A DNA stretch of 64,000 nucleotides from Heterohyrax brucei (Eukaryota > Chordata > Mammalia > Hyracoidea > Procaviidae). Numbering within the stretch: the first letter of the stretch is position 1; every line of letters begins with the position of its first letter. Below are positions 1 through 11,589 of this stretch, one piece after another. The notes under the pieces are model-generated. The model was not told where the DNA came from. It worked only from the letters and a program-made list of their open reading frames with translations, and did not search any database. A program made the translations under genes and the position numbers. The DNA is taken from assembly GCA_028571685.1 (NCBI GenBank), contig CM053143.1:4331501-4395500 (forward strand), written 5' to 3'.

Positions 1-1185
1 AGATGCAGTCTTGCCATCTTTCTTCCAAGGAACACTCTGAATGTACCTCTTCCAGAGCAGATCTGTGTGTTCTTTTGGTCGTTCATAGTACATTCAACAT
101 TCTTCTCCAGCACCAGAATTCAAAGGCATCAATTCTTCTTCTGTCTTCTTTGTTCATGGTACAGCTTTCATATGCATATGATACAATTGAAAATACCATT
201 GCTTGTGTCAGGCACATTTTAGTCTTCAAGATGACATCTGTACTTTTGAATAATTTGAAGAGGTCCTTTGCAGTGGATTTTCCCAATGCACGTGTCTTTT
301 AATTTCTTGACTGCTGCTTCCATTGGTGTTGATGGCAGATCCAGGTGAAATGAAGTCTTTTGAGGTTCAGTCTTTACACCATTTATGACAATGTTGCTTA
401 CTGGTCCAGCTGTGAGGATTTTTGTTTTCCTGATGTTCAGGTGTAATCCATAATGAAGGGTATGGTTCTTGACCTTCATCAATGTCTCAAATCTTCTACA
501 TTTCCAACAAGTAAGGTGGTATCGTCTGCGTTAATGAGTCGTCTTCCAGTCCTGATGACTCTTTCTTCGCATAATCCAGCTTCTCAGATTATTCGCTCAA
601 TATACAGATTAAAAAGGTATGGTGAAAGCACACAACCCTAACGCACATGTTTCCTGACATTAAGCCATGCAGTGTCCCATTGTTCTGTTTCCACAACTGC
701 CTCTTGATCCATATACAGATTCCCCAAGAGCACAATTAGGTGTTCTGGGATTCCCATTCTCCACAACATTAGCCATAATTTAGTATGATCCACAGAGTCA
801 AGTGTTTTTGTGTAGTTGATGAAATACAAGTGAACACCTTTCTGGTGTTCTTTGCTTTCAGCCAAGATTCATGTGATGTCAGTGATGATATTCCTGATTA
901 GATGTCCTCTTCTGAATCCAGCTTGAATTTCTGGCAGATCCTTGTCCATATACTGTTGCACTCACTTCTGAATTATCTTAAGCAAAATTTTACTTGTGTA
1001 TGATATCAGTGATATTGTTTGGTAATTTCCACATTTGGTTGGATCACCTTTCTTTGGAATGGGCATAAATTAGGATCTCTTCTAGTCAGTCAGCCAGGTA
1101 GCTGTCCTCCAAATTTCTTGGCTACTGTTTACAAACAATAAAGTCAATAATATGCCACGAACATTAAAGGCTTTTAGTACACAAT
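1..1185 (-). mobile_element. RTE (BovB-like) LINE fragment
   Basis: Minus-strand remnant of an RTE-clade non-LTR retrotransposon, running off the left edge. Read on the minus strand, 638-865 encodes the reverse-transcriptase core with a YTKTLDSVDHTKLW motif, matching the YTKAFDCVDHNKLW-type motif of BovB/RTE enzymes. The C-terminal part lies at 83-286, with the conserved RRIDAFEFWCWRRML segment. The order (C-terminus left, core right) fits one minus-strand copy. Stops and frame changes separate the pieces, so it is not coding. Similarity fades at about 1125-1185, just before the L1 tail that begins at 1194. The plus-strand ORF at 3-302 is a shadow of this copy. Confidence 0.88.
638..865 (-). 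pseudogene. RTE reverse-transcriptase core remnant
   Basis: A 75-codon open stretch from the finger/palm region of an RTE reverse transcriptase. It reads through the palm motif with an aspartate (YTKTLDSVDHTKLW) and the following MGIPEHLIVLLGNLY helix typical of RTE elements. The YADD catalytic box would lie further left, where the frame is broken. No start codon, promoter or downstream frame makes it a usable gene. Confidence 0.8.
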
Positions 1186-1193
1186 AGGACTCA

Positions 1194-3188
1194 TTTTTTT
1201 TATTATGATTGAATCAAAATGTACATCCCCATATAAATTCAAGTGCTCACCTATATGCAGTTCCCACTGCTCTCCCTGCCCGGTCAGAGCACACCCTTCC
1301 TCTCTGCTCCATATGTGTCCTATCCTCCCAATGCTATCCCCTCCGCTCCACCCCCTCCCCTTCCTCTAGTAAGATGTCAGCAGAATGACATCCTATAGAT
1401 GCATAGAACCATAAAAAGTTCTCACAAGATACAGTCACTTTGCATTGGAGTCCAATCCGCTGTTGTCCGAAAAGTTGACCTTCATTATGATTTATGGACA
1501 CGCGCACCATCAGGACCAGGGGCTGTGCTCCCACGGGCACCCAAAAGCCCCTGGACCATCAATTGCAGTCTTTTAGTGGAGATCTCAGGGTGCACTCCCA
1601 TATATTCTTGTCTTGCCAGTGAGATTCAGTTTGGTGAGCTCCATCTTGGCTATCACTAGTGGTGGCCGGGCACCATCCATTTGTTCTGGTCACGAGTCAA
1701 TGTAAAGACCCACTCACATGGGTTTCTCTGTCTTAGGGGTTCTCTTCCCCTCACGATGTTCTTGTCCTTGGTGATTATGCGTTCCTGTTGAGTTGGGACA
1801 ATTTGCTGTACCCTCAGATGACAGCTTAGCAGCTTTTAAGACCCCAGACGCCACTCACCAATGTGGGGTGCAGAGACTCCTCATTAACAAAACGCTAGCT
1901 GTGCCAATTGGCCTAGATTTTGCCTGAGAGCGTGGTCCCCAGCCCCCTGTCCCAGCTACTCTGTCCTTGCAGTATTAGGTTAAGCTGGGAGGGGTACTCT
2001 AATAGTGTTGAAGTCCAGTTACTATTGATCTTCTTTTAATGTGTACTGTCACCGATTGCACTGAACCAAATTTCTACCATCTAATCTAAACCCTACCCCC
2101 CTCACCATCCTCCCTTCCCACACTTGCAGCCATTGAAGAGTCTTTTCTTCTATGCATGAGTCTGTTTTTAAGTTCTTATTGTGGGGCTCTACCATATTTG
2201 TCCTTTTGTCACTGACTGCTTTCATTCAGCATAATGTTTTCCAGTTGAAACCAGGTTAAGAGATGTTTCTTGCAATCATCATTGTTCTTTATCATTGCAT
2301 AGTGTTCCATCGAGTATATATACCGTAGTTTACCCTTCCATTCCTCTGTTGTTGAGCATCTGGGTTGATTCTATCTTTTTGCTATTGTGGACTGTGCTGT
2401 GATAAACATTCGTGCACATGTATTAGTTGGTGTGAATGGTCTTGATTCTGTAGGATGTATTCCAAGCAGTGGAATTACTGGGTCAAATGGTATATCTATA
2501 TCCATTTTTTTAAAGGAGCGCCAGATTGCTTTCCAAAGAGGTTGCACCATTTTGCAATCCCACCAACAGTGTAGGAGAGTTCCAATTTCTTCACAGCTCT
2601 CAAGTATTTGTTGTTTTGTGTTTTCTTGATCATGACCAACCTTGCTGGAGTGAGATGGTATCTCATTGTCATTTTGATTTGAATTTCTTTAATAGCTAAT
2701 GATCATCAGCATGTCCACATTTATTTTTTCTCTGCCTGAATCTCCTGTTTAGAGAAGTGTATGTGCATCTCTGTTGCCCATTGCTTAAACGGATGATTTA
2801 TCTTTTTCTTATTGATATTTTGTAGTACCTTATACTAGGCATTGGTCTGACATATAGTTGCCTAATATTTTTTTTTCCCAGTCTGTCGGTGGCCTTTTAA
2901 TTCTACTAATAAAGTCTTTGGATGAGCAAAAGTGGTTGATTCTTAGTAGTTCCCATTCATCTATTTTCTCTTCTGATGATTGCAGTTTGTTGGACAAATT
3001 TTGAAGTCTGTCTATGTTGTATATTAAAACTTGCACTGTTGTTCCTACTTTTTCTTGGATGAGCTTTATCATTTTAGATTTATACTTAGGTCTTTTATCC
3101 AGTTTGAGTTGGTTTTGGTACAAGGTGTAAGATATGGGTCTTGTTTTAATTTACTGCAGATGGATATCCAATTTTGCCAACACCATTT
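1194..3188 (-). mobile_element. L1 retrotransposon, 5'-truncated (copy A)
   Basis: The left edge is a T run (1194-1200), which is the poly(A) tail of a minus-strand insertion. The 3' UTR follows to about 2180, then the ORF2 C-terminus to 3188. The protein segment at 2830-3123 reads KIDEWELLRINHFCSSKDF and DWEKKILGNYMSDQ, the usual L1 ORF2p C-terminal region. Later copies in the window (5280-12476, 28088-35311) share the same 3' UTR, showing one family. The 5' truncation falls in a conserved CACCATTTGT motif at 3188. I could not find a convincing target duplication. Confidence 0.92.
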
Positions 3189-3566
3189 GTGAAAACAAAG
3201 ATAAACATACAGCTGTTTGTATGAGAGGATAGGAGCAGTGGCTAATTATCACCTATTCTCAGCCCCTCTGCTTCCATGACAATCTTGGAGGTCCATTAAA
3301 AGAAATTCCAAAGATCTGTCTGTACAAGAAATTTTGACAGTTTTTGATTGGGTTGATTTTGGAGCTAATTGTCTCTCAGCTGTTACTGGTATTGTCTTAA
3401 AGTTGTTTATGCTTCACAGTGCTCAATGGCTTTATTTGTAAAATATGAATAAGGGAACTCTGAATAACACTTTAAGACTGATTAAATGAAATTATTCACT
3501 AAAATACCTAACAGTATAGTATTTTAGATTGATGGATTTTCTTTTAAAACAGTAACTTTTGAATAT
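3189..3566. other. Unassigned sequence
   Basis: About 380 bases between an L1 5' truncation point and a SINE pair. I see no ORF above background, no repeat I recognise and no splice-like structure. Confidence 0.4.
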
Positions 3567-3612
3567 TAAATCAAACCAAACCCACTGCTGTTCCACTCAA
3601 TTCCAACTCATA
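3567..3612 (-). repeat. AfroSINE 3'-end fragment
   Basis: Reverse complement reads as the SINE 3' end (tail GCAGTGGGTTTGGTTT preceded by the tract around AGTTGGAATTGAGTGGAAC). Only about 45 bp are present. It abuts a plus-strand SINE, making a tail-to-head inverted pair. Confidence 0.75.
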
Positions 3613-3614
3613 GT

Positions 3615-3745
3615 GAAACCCTGGTGGTGTAGTTGTTAAATGCTATGGCTCCTAACCAAAAGGTCAGCAGTTCAAATCTACCAGGCACTTCTTACAAACT
3701 CTGGGGGAGTTCTACTCTGTCCTATAGAGTCACTATGAGTTTTAA
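3615..3745 (+). repeat. AfroSINE, 3' truncated
   Basis: Starts with the characteristic ACCCTGGTGGTGTAG head and carries the tRNA-derived B-box-like AGTTCAAATC. It runs through the conserved GTTCTACTCTGTCC body and stops at CACTATGAGTT, before the usual tail. AfroSINEs are tRNA-derived SINEs restricted to Afrotheria. Confidence 0.88.
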
Positions 3746-3930
3746 ATATTAGGAAAGATTTTATTGTATACACAAATAGTAAAATTACTGTACATAAAAA
3801 AGGTTTTTACAAATGTATTTGTCCTAAACTTTGTATGTATAGCCCAAAAAAAAAGCAATACAAAAAAGAAATTGATGAATATGGTAAAGGAAGAATTGGG
3901 TTAGTGTTTGATAGTCAATTAATAATATGT
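3746..3930. other. A-rich unassigned spacer
   Basis: A-rich spacer between two SINEs; no element recognised. Confidence 0.35.
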
Positions 3931-4093
3931 AACCCTGGTGGCATAGTGGGTTAAGTGCTACGTCTGCTAACCAAAAGTTCAGCAGTTCAAATCCACTAGG
4001 TGCTCCTTGGAAACTCAGTGGGGCAGTTCTACTCTGACCTCAGGGTTGTTGTGAGTCAGACCTGACTCGATCACAGTTTTTTGTTTTTTTTTA
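3931..4093 (+). repeat. AfroSINE, near full length
   Basis: Head ACCCTGGTGGCATAGTGG, B-box-like AGTTCAAATCC, body CTTGGAAACTC and GTTCTACTCTGACC, then GAGTCAGACCTGACTCGATC and a T-rich tail. Length (~160 bp) fits a complete copy. Confidence 0.93.
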
Positions 4094-4573
4094 GTAGACC
4101 ATTCTGACAGGGATCATAATATGGGGTCTTGGACAAGTGGCAGAAAAATGAAAAGCAAAATTCAAATTCACAAAAAAAAATGAGTGAGGAACCCTCAAGA
4201 TTATGGCCCCCAGGCACCCTGCTAACTCAGAACTGAGGCCACTCCTAATATTTGTCTTTATTTAATGATTCTTCAGGCCTATGAAACAAATAATAACACC
4301 TGTGAGAGACATATTTCTTATATCAATCAAGTATATGAGACCCAGTGAGCAACACCTTCTCAAAGCATCTGTAAGAAAGCAGAAGGGACAGGAAAGCTGA
4401 ACAAATGGACATGAGAAGCTGAGGATACAAAGGATATATTCTGACTCATTGTAAGACTGTACCAAAGCCATGAAACAATTTGTGTATAAATTTTTGAATG
4501 AGAAGCTAACTTGCTCTGTAAACTCACACATAAAGCACAATTTAAAAAGATATACAAACACACATACACATAC
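4094..4573. other. Unassigned sequence
   Basis: No recognised element. The two overlapping minus-strand ORFs (4262-4587, cysteine- and phenylalanine-rich) have no recognisable domain and are probably chance frames. Confidence 0.35.
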
Positions 4574-5017
4574 AACATCTTAGTCATCTAGTGTTGCTGT
4601 AACAAACAGATGGCTTTAAAAAATAACTTATTTTGTCACAATTCAATAGACTAAAAGTCCAAATTCAGCGTGTTAGCTCCAGTGAAGACTGTCTTTGTGG
4701 CCTCTGGAGGAAAGCCTTTGTCAGTCTCCTCCTTGACTGGAAGCTTCTGAACTACAGGGCCCTGGGGATCCTTTCCAAAGGACACTCTCACTCCTAGCAC
4801 TGCTTCTTGGTGGTGTGAATTCCCCAATTCTCAGTTTGCCTCCCTTTCGTTCATATCCCAAGAGACTACCTCAAGCCATAGAACAATTCTATATGTTAAA
4901 GTTTGGCCTCACCAACTTAGCTACTGCCCATCCTCCTTCATTAACATCACATAGGCAGGGTTTACAGCATATACAACACCTGTGATAATGTTTCTGCACA
5001 CAATTCAATCTATGAGA
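4574..5017 (-). mobile_element. MaLR/MLT1-like LTR (3' LTR of provirus)
   Basis: The left edge reads CTTAGTCATCTAGTGTTGCT, the reverse complement of the MaLR/MLT1-type LTR 3' end. The right edge is the reverse complement of CATAGATTGAATTGTGT, the LTR 5' end. It is homologous over its length to the LTRs at 13150-13659, 17739-18251 and 40573-41066. Because it is on the minus strand, this left copy is the 3' LTR. A purine-rich tract on the minus strand sits just outside its 5' end (about 5018-5038), as expected for a polypurine tract. No coding potential. Confidence 0.8.
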
Positions 5018-5279
5018 TTTCACCTTTTGTTTTCCACATAAATCACATTCTTGCAACAAGCAAAAATGTATTCACACCATCATAGCAAAAGCCTTATATA
5101 CAAGTCAAAATTCAGACCTTCTGAGGTCTGAAATCTAGAACACAAGTTATCTACTACCAAAATACAATGGCAAGATAGGCAGGCCCAAGTTAGATATTTC
5201 CATTACAAATGGGAGAAAGAAGGCAATGCAGGCACTAAGCAAGTCAACCAAACATATTACATTAGCTCTCAAAGCTTTT
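5018..5279 (-). mobile_element. MaLR-like internal region, 3' part
   Basis: Resembles the non-coding internal sequence of MaLR elements (THE1/MST-type), including the tract around CAAAATACAATGGCAAGATA. It is cut by the L1 at 5280 and resumes at 12477, so it formed one block before that insertion. No retroviral gene is recognisable. Confidence 0.65.
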
Positions 5280-6253
5280 TTTATCATGATTGAATGAAAA
5301 TGTAAATTACCGTATAAATTTGCATGCAGACCTCCATGCAGCTTCCACTGCGCTCCCTGCACAGTGACAGCACACTCTTCCTCTCTGCTCCATATATGTC
5401 TTTTCTTCTGAACAGTCTCCTATATTCTCTTTTATACACATTCCCCTTCCTCTAGTATGAGGTCAACAGGACAACCTCGTATAGACGGCTAGAACCATAA
5501 AGTGCCCACACAATATGGTCATTCTGGGTCAGCAAGTCCAATCCATTGCTTTCCAAAAAGTTGACCTTCATTATGATTTATGGACAGGGGCAGCATCAGG
5601 GCCAGGGGCCATGCTCCCAGGAAAAGTCTGAGGCTGATAGACCATCAACTGCAGTCTTTTAATAGAGATTTCAGGGTACACCCCTATTTATACTTGTGTT
5701 GCCAGTGAGACTCAACTTTGTGAGCTCCATCGTGGCTATCACTGGTGGTGACCAGGCGCCATTTGGTTCTTCCAGTCACAAGTCGAGGTACACATCCACT
5801 CTCTGTCTTCTGGATTCTCTTTCCCCCATGTTGTTATGGACCTTGGTGATCATCAGTTTCTGCTAAGTTGGGACCATTTGCTGTACCCTCAGACGGCAGT
5901 TTTGCAGCTTTTAAGACCCCAGATGCCACTCATGAATGTGGGGTAAGGAGAGTCCTCATTAGCAAAACACCAGTTATGCCAGTTGGCTTCAGTTTCTCCT
6001 GAGATCATGGTTCCTGCACCCCCTGCCCCAGCTACTCTGTCCTTAGAATGTTCAGTTAAGATGGGAGGAATACACAGGTTGTGTTGAAGTTCTGTTAATA
6101 TTGATCTTACTAATGTGTGCTGTCACCAATTTCTCCCAACCAAATTTCTAACAACTATCTAATCTAAACTCTCCCCCGTCACCCTCACACTCTCCCCACC
6201 CTTGCACCCTTCAAAGAGTCTTTTCTTCTATACGCAAGTCTGTTTTCGAGATC

Positions 6254-9200
6254 TTATCGTAGAGGTCTCATACAATATTTGTCCTTTTGTTGCTGACTAC
6301 TTTCACTCAACATAATGTCTTCCAGTTGAAACGAGGTTAAGAGATGTTTCCTGCTATCATCGTTGTTCTTCATCATTGCATGGTGTTCCACTGAGTATAT
6401 ATCCCATAGTTTACCTATCTACTCTTCTGTTGTTGGGCATCTGGTTGATTCCATCTTTTTGCTATTGTTGACTGTGCTGGGATGAACATTCGTGTGCATG
6501 TATCAGTTGATGAGAATGGCCTTTATTCTGTAGGATATGTTCCAAGCAGTGGAATTACTGGGTCAAATGGTATATCTAGATCCATTATTTTAAGGTAGTG
6601 CCGACTGTTTTCCAAAAAGATTGCACCATTTTGCAATCCCACCAACAGTGTAGGAGAGTTCCAATCTCTCCACAGCCTCTCCAGCATTTGTTGTTTTGGG
6701 TTTTTGGGATCATGGCCAACCTTGCTTGGATGAAATGGTATCTCATTGTCGTTTTGATTTGAATTTCTTTAATAGCTAATGATTGTGAGCATGTCTGCAT
6801 GTGTTTTTCGCTGCCTGGATCTTCTCTTTAGAGAAGTGTCTGTCCATCTCCCTTGCCCATTGCTAATTGGGTGCTTTATCTTTTTCTTATTGATATTTTG
6901 TAGCACCTTATAGATTATGGAGATCAGGCATTGGTCTGACATAAAGTTGCCAAATATTTTTTCCCATTCTGCAGGTGGCCTTTTAATTCTACTAATAAAG
7001 TCTTCAGATGAGAAAAAGTGATCAATTGTCAGTAGTTCCCATTTATCTATTTTCTGATGATTGTGGTTTGTTTGACAGATTTTGAAGTCTGTCTACATTG
7101 TGTGTTGAACCTTCCATTGTTGTTCCTACTTTTTCTTGGATGAGCTTTCTCGTTTTAGATTTGATATTTAGTTCTTTTACCCAGTTTGAGTTGGTTTTGG
7201 TATAAAGTGTAAGATATGGGTCTTGTTTTAATTTAGTGCAGATGGATATCCAATTTTGCCAGCACCATTTGTTGAAGAGATTGTTTTTAGCCCAGTTTAA
7301 TATCCTAGGGCCTTTGTTGAATATCAGCTGTTGATAGGCAGATGATGTCATTTCTGGGATATCGATTTGGTTCCATTGATCTATCTGTCTGTTTCTGTAC
7401 CAGTACCAGGCTGTTTTGACTACTGTGACAGTGTAATAGGTTCTAAGGTCGGGTAATCAGAGGCCTCCCAGTGTGTTCTTCTTCTTTAGTAATGCTTTAT
7501 TTATCCAGGGCTCCTTTCCTTTTCAGAGAAAATTGGCAGTTGGTGCTTCCAACTCATTAAAAAATGTCACTGGCATTGCATTATATAAGTAGCTTCGTTT
7601 GGGTAAAATAGACATTTTCACAATGTTAAGTCTTCCTATCCATGAGCAGGGTAGGTATCTCCATTTGTGTAACTCTCTCTTAGTATCTTGTAGTAAGGGT
7701 TTATAGTTCTCTTTGTAAAGGTCGGTTATTTCTCTGGTTAGATTTGTTCCTAGGTACTTTATCTTCTTAGTAAGTGGTACTGATTTGGTGATTTCTTCCT
7801 TAGTAATTTTGCTGTTGGTATAAAGGAATTCTACTGATTTACTTATGTTTATCTTGTGTCCTGAGACTTTGCCGGGCTCCTCTATCAGTTTGAGCAGTTT
7901 CCTTATGGATTCTTTGGGATCACTGTACATAAAAGCATATCATATGCAAATAGAGAGACTTTTAGTTTTTCTTTGATGATGCAGCTGTCCCTTATTTCTT
8001 GGTCTTGTCTAATTGCTCTGACTAGAGCTTCTACTACAATGTTGAATAGGAGAGGTGAGAGTGGGCATCCTTGTCTACTTCCTGTACTCAAGGGAAATTC
8101 TGTCAGTCTGTCTCCATTCAGGAAGACATAGGCAGTTGGCTTTGTATAAATGGCCCTTATTGCATTGAGGAACTGGCCATTTATTCCTATTTTGCTGAGA
8201 ATTTTTAACATCAGTGGGTGTTGGACTTTATCAAATCCCTTTTCTGCATCAATAGACAAGATCAAGTGATTCTTGTCTTTTGTGGTATTTATGTGGTTGA
8301 TAACATTAATTGTTTTTCTGGTGTTGAACCAGCCTTGCATCCCTGGTATGAATCCAACTTGATCAGGAAGGATTATTTTTTTGATATGTTGTATTCTATT
8401 GGCAAGAATTTTGTTGAAGATTTTTCATCTAGATTCATGAATGATATCGGCCTGTAGTTCTCCTTTTTTGTTGGGTCTTTCCATGGCTTTGGTATTAGGT
8501 TTTGCTGGCTTCACAGAATGAATTTGGGAGTATTCCATCCCTTTCGATAGTGTGAAATAATCTCATCAGTACTGGAGATAACGCCTCTAAAAGCTTGGTA
8601 GAATTCTGCAGTGAAGCCACCTCAGCCTGGGTTTTTTCTGGTTGGCAGTTTGGGGAACACTTTTTCAATCTCTTTCTTTGTGATGCATTTATTAAGTTGT
8701 TCTGCTTCACCTTGTGATAATTTTGATAGGTGATATGAATCCAGGAATTTGTCCATTTCCTGTAGGATTTCAAATTTGTTAGAATACAGTCTTTCATAGT
8801 ATTCAACTATTGTATTTTTGATTTCTGCTGGATCTGTTGTGGCAACTCCCCTTTCAGTTCTTATTTGGGTTATTTGTTTCCTTTCCTGTTTTTCTTTAGT
8901 AATCTTAGCCAATGGTTTGTCCATTTTGTTGATCTTTTCAAAACCAAGCTTTTGGTCTTTTCAATTTTTTCAATTGTTCTTCTATTCTCTAGTTCATTTA
9001 GTTCTGCTCTGATCTTTATGATGTGTTTTCTTCTGGTGCCTGAGGGGTTCCTCTGTTGTTATCTCTCTGCTTTGTCAAGAGCCAGTTGTTTGATTTGATT
9101 TCTTTCTTCCTTCCAGATGTGTGCATTTATGGAGATAAACTGCCTTCTGAGCACTGCTGTGGCTGTATCCCATAGTTTCTGGTAGGTAGTGTTTTCAATC

Positions 9201-10095
9201 TCATTGGAATCCATAAATTTCTTTATCTCATCATTGGTTATTTCTATAAGCCACGTTTTTTTGAGCAAAGTGTTGTTTAGTTTCCATGAGTTCCACTTTC
9301 TATCTATATTTTTTCTCCTATTGATTTCTACTTTTATGGCTTTATGATCTGAGAAGATGCTTTGCATTAATTCAATGGTATAAATTGTGTTGACAAATGC
9401 TTTATGTCCTAACACATCGTCTATTCTGGAGAATGTACTATGTGCATTGAGAAGAAGGTGTAGTTGTCCACTCGTCGATAGAAAGTTCTGTATATGTTGA
9501 TGACGTCTAGTTGATTAATTGTGGCAATAAAGTCTTCTGTGTCTTTATTGAGCTTTTTTCTAGACATCCTGTCCAATATTGAGAGTGGAGTGTTGAAGCC
9601 TCCTACTATTACTGTAGAGTGCTCCATCTCCTTTTTGAGTGTAATCAGTGATTCTTTGACATATTTAGGTGCTCTAATATTAGCCAAGCCAAGTGCTGTC
9701 GAGTCGGATCCGACTTGTGTAGTGGGTTAGGTCCCACCACTGCTAACCACAAAATTGGCTCTAATATTAGGTGCATAAATATTTAATACTGTTAGGTCCT
9801 GCTGTGTATTGAACCTTTAAGTAAGAAATGGTGTCCATCCTTGTCCACGATGGTGGATTTGACATTAAAATTGATTTTGTCTGAGATTAGAATTGCCGCA
9901 CCTGCTCTTCTTTATTCATTGTTAACTGGATATATATTTTTCCATCCTTTGATTTTCTGTTTGTTTCTATCTTTAACTCTAAGGTGAGTTTCTGGTAGGC
10001 AACATATAGATGGGTCATGTCTTTTGATCCAAGATGTCACTTTACTGGAGCATTCAGTCCATTCAAATTTGATGTAATTGTTGATAGGTCTGTGT
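6254..10095 (-). pseudogene. L1 ORF2 (endonuclease-reverse transcriptase), broken
   Basis: Degenerate ORF2 of copy B, length close to the ~1275 codons usual for L1 ORF2p. From the N-terminus (right): endonuclease domain about 9059-10095, RT about 7903-8340, thumb 7523-7930, C-terminal segment 6585-6800 with [18 protein letters not shown] (the cysteine-rich motif). The RT segment keeps [17 protein letters not shown] and [14 protein letters not shown], but the catalytic box reads FAYD instead of FADD. Frame changes at several points and a 74-bp insertion in the endonuclease region also inactivate it. The minus-strand stop is at 6254-6256. Confidence 0.85.
9684..9757 (-). repeat. SINE-derived insertion with internal inversion, in L1 ORF2
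   Basis: The direct repeat GCTCTAATATTAG lies on both sides (9671-9683 and 9758-9770); the homologous L1 at 32486 has the site once and uninterrupted. The left half is the SINE 3' tail in reverse (CCAAGCCAAGTGCTGTCGAG). The right half is the SINE head in forward orientation (TGTAGTGGGTTAG, then CTGCTAACCACAAA). The two halves therefore face opposite ways with the middle of the SINE missing, as expected of a 5'-inverted (twin-primed) and truncated insertion. Confidence 0.82.
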
Positions 10096-10533
10096 TCAGT
10101 GCTGTCCTTGTGCTATGTTTATTTTTGTGCTGATGTTATCTCTGTTTTTTTTTATTAATTTGTTCTGTGACCTTCCTCTTTGAGAGTTGATTTTTCACCT
10201 TTTTCAGGGTTAGTTTTGTCGTTGTTGAGACTCCTGTAGTACATTTCTTGATATGATATTTTTCTTTTTTATAGTGCTTTATGGCTGCCCCTATGATCCC
10301 GCTTACTAAACTATATACAAACCCAATTTTGATTGCAACCAATCTTGTCAACCTCCTCTCCATCTGGAAGGACTATAGCAACTGTAGTACATCCCTCTTT
10401 TTAATATGATGATATCATAGTTTACATGATATGATCACTAGATCGTTTCTTTCACTACTATAGCTTTGATTGTGTTTGGAGCCTTCTCTAACTGAGTAGG
10501 CTTCTGGATAATGTGTCCTTCTAAAATACAAAG

Positions 10534-11500
10534 TTAGTGGTTTTGTTCTTCCAAGCAAAGAGATTCTTTCAGTATTTCTTGTAGCTTTGGTTTGGTTTTT
10601 ACAAAGTCTCTGAGCTTCTGCTTATCTGTGAATGTCTTAATTTCATTTTCGTATTTGAAAGATAGTTTTCCAGGATATATAATTCTTGACTGGAAGTTCT
10701 CCTTCAAGGCTTTGAATGTGTCATGCCACTGTCTCCATACCGGCATTATTTCTGCTGACAAATCCAACAAAAGCCTACAGGGTTTCCCTCTGAATGTTAG
10801 CTTTGTTTTGAGTCTTGCTGTCTTCAAGAGTTTCTGCTTATGTTTCATTTTGTTGAGCTTGACTATAGTATGTCTTTGAGTCTTTCTATTGACATCTGTA
10901 TTGAGTGCTGTTCAACACGTACCTTGGATATCTATATTCTCTTCTTTCATCATTTCTGGGAAGTTTTCTGTCAGCTGCTCAGCCACAATACTGTCTGTTT
11001 TCTCAGGTGTCTCACCCTGTTCAGGAACTCCAATTAATCATAGATTGTTCTTCTTAATAGAGTCTCACGTGCTTCTTAATGCTTCTTTATTTTTCTTGTT
11101 TGTTTTCTCTGATTTCTCCTCATAGATGCTGGAGTCAGTAGGTGTGTCTTCCAAATCAGAAATTCTCTTTTCCATTTGTTCCACTCTATTTTCTTGGCTT
11201 TGAATTGAAGTTTCTATGTATTTGATTTTGTTCTTGATCTGTTGGACTTCTGAGTACTGATATTCCATAAGATTGAAAAAGCTTGCTTAATTTTTCATTT
11301 TGCTCTGCTGCATTTTGTATAAGGTCTAGGAGGGCTCTATATGTAATCCTTTTGTATACACATCCTGATAGTTTCAGAAAAGCCTCTTCATCTGGGAAGT
11401 TCTGAGGTGGTTTCTTTTGGGGGCCTTCTGATGCCATGGGTGACTTACGGGGTTACCGTCTTCTCCAACATTTGTTGCTTTTGTGGCTTCATGTGGGTCA
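10534..11500 (-). pseudogene. L1 ORF1 (RNA-binding protein), broken
   Basis: The C-terminal domain (10534-10848) reads LTFRGKPCRLLLDLSAE, YPGKLSFKYENEIKTF and LRDFVKTKPKLQEILKE, the standard L1 ORF1p C-terminal domain. The N-terminal part (11186-11437) has QKKPPQNFPDEEAFLKLS, followed by a coiled-coil-like stretch rich in Q, E and K (11065-11268). The parts are in different frames, so no intact protein is encoded. Start assigned by comparison with the copy at 34258. Confidence 0.82.
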
Positions 11501-11589
11501 ATAGATACTGGAAGAGATGCTGTGAAGATGGACCACGGTTGTTTCTCTAGGCTTTCTTAAAATGAGAATTAAAAAGTATTCAACAACTT

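Noticed and set aside
3..302. 99-codon plus-strand ORF at the window start
   Set aside because: Shadow of the minus-strand RTE reverse transcriptase, which explains the same bases with recognisable motifs.
1399..1659. Plus-strand ORFs such as 1399-1659, 28388-28798 and 47650-48006
   Set aside because: The first two recur antisense in L1 3' UTRs and reflect shared non-coding L1 sequence; the last has no domain.
3931..4010. tRNA gene at the SINE heads
   Set aside because: The A- and B-box-like motifs belong to tRNA-derived SINEs; no cloverleaf, anticodon arm or CCA-type end is formed and a SINE body follows.
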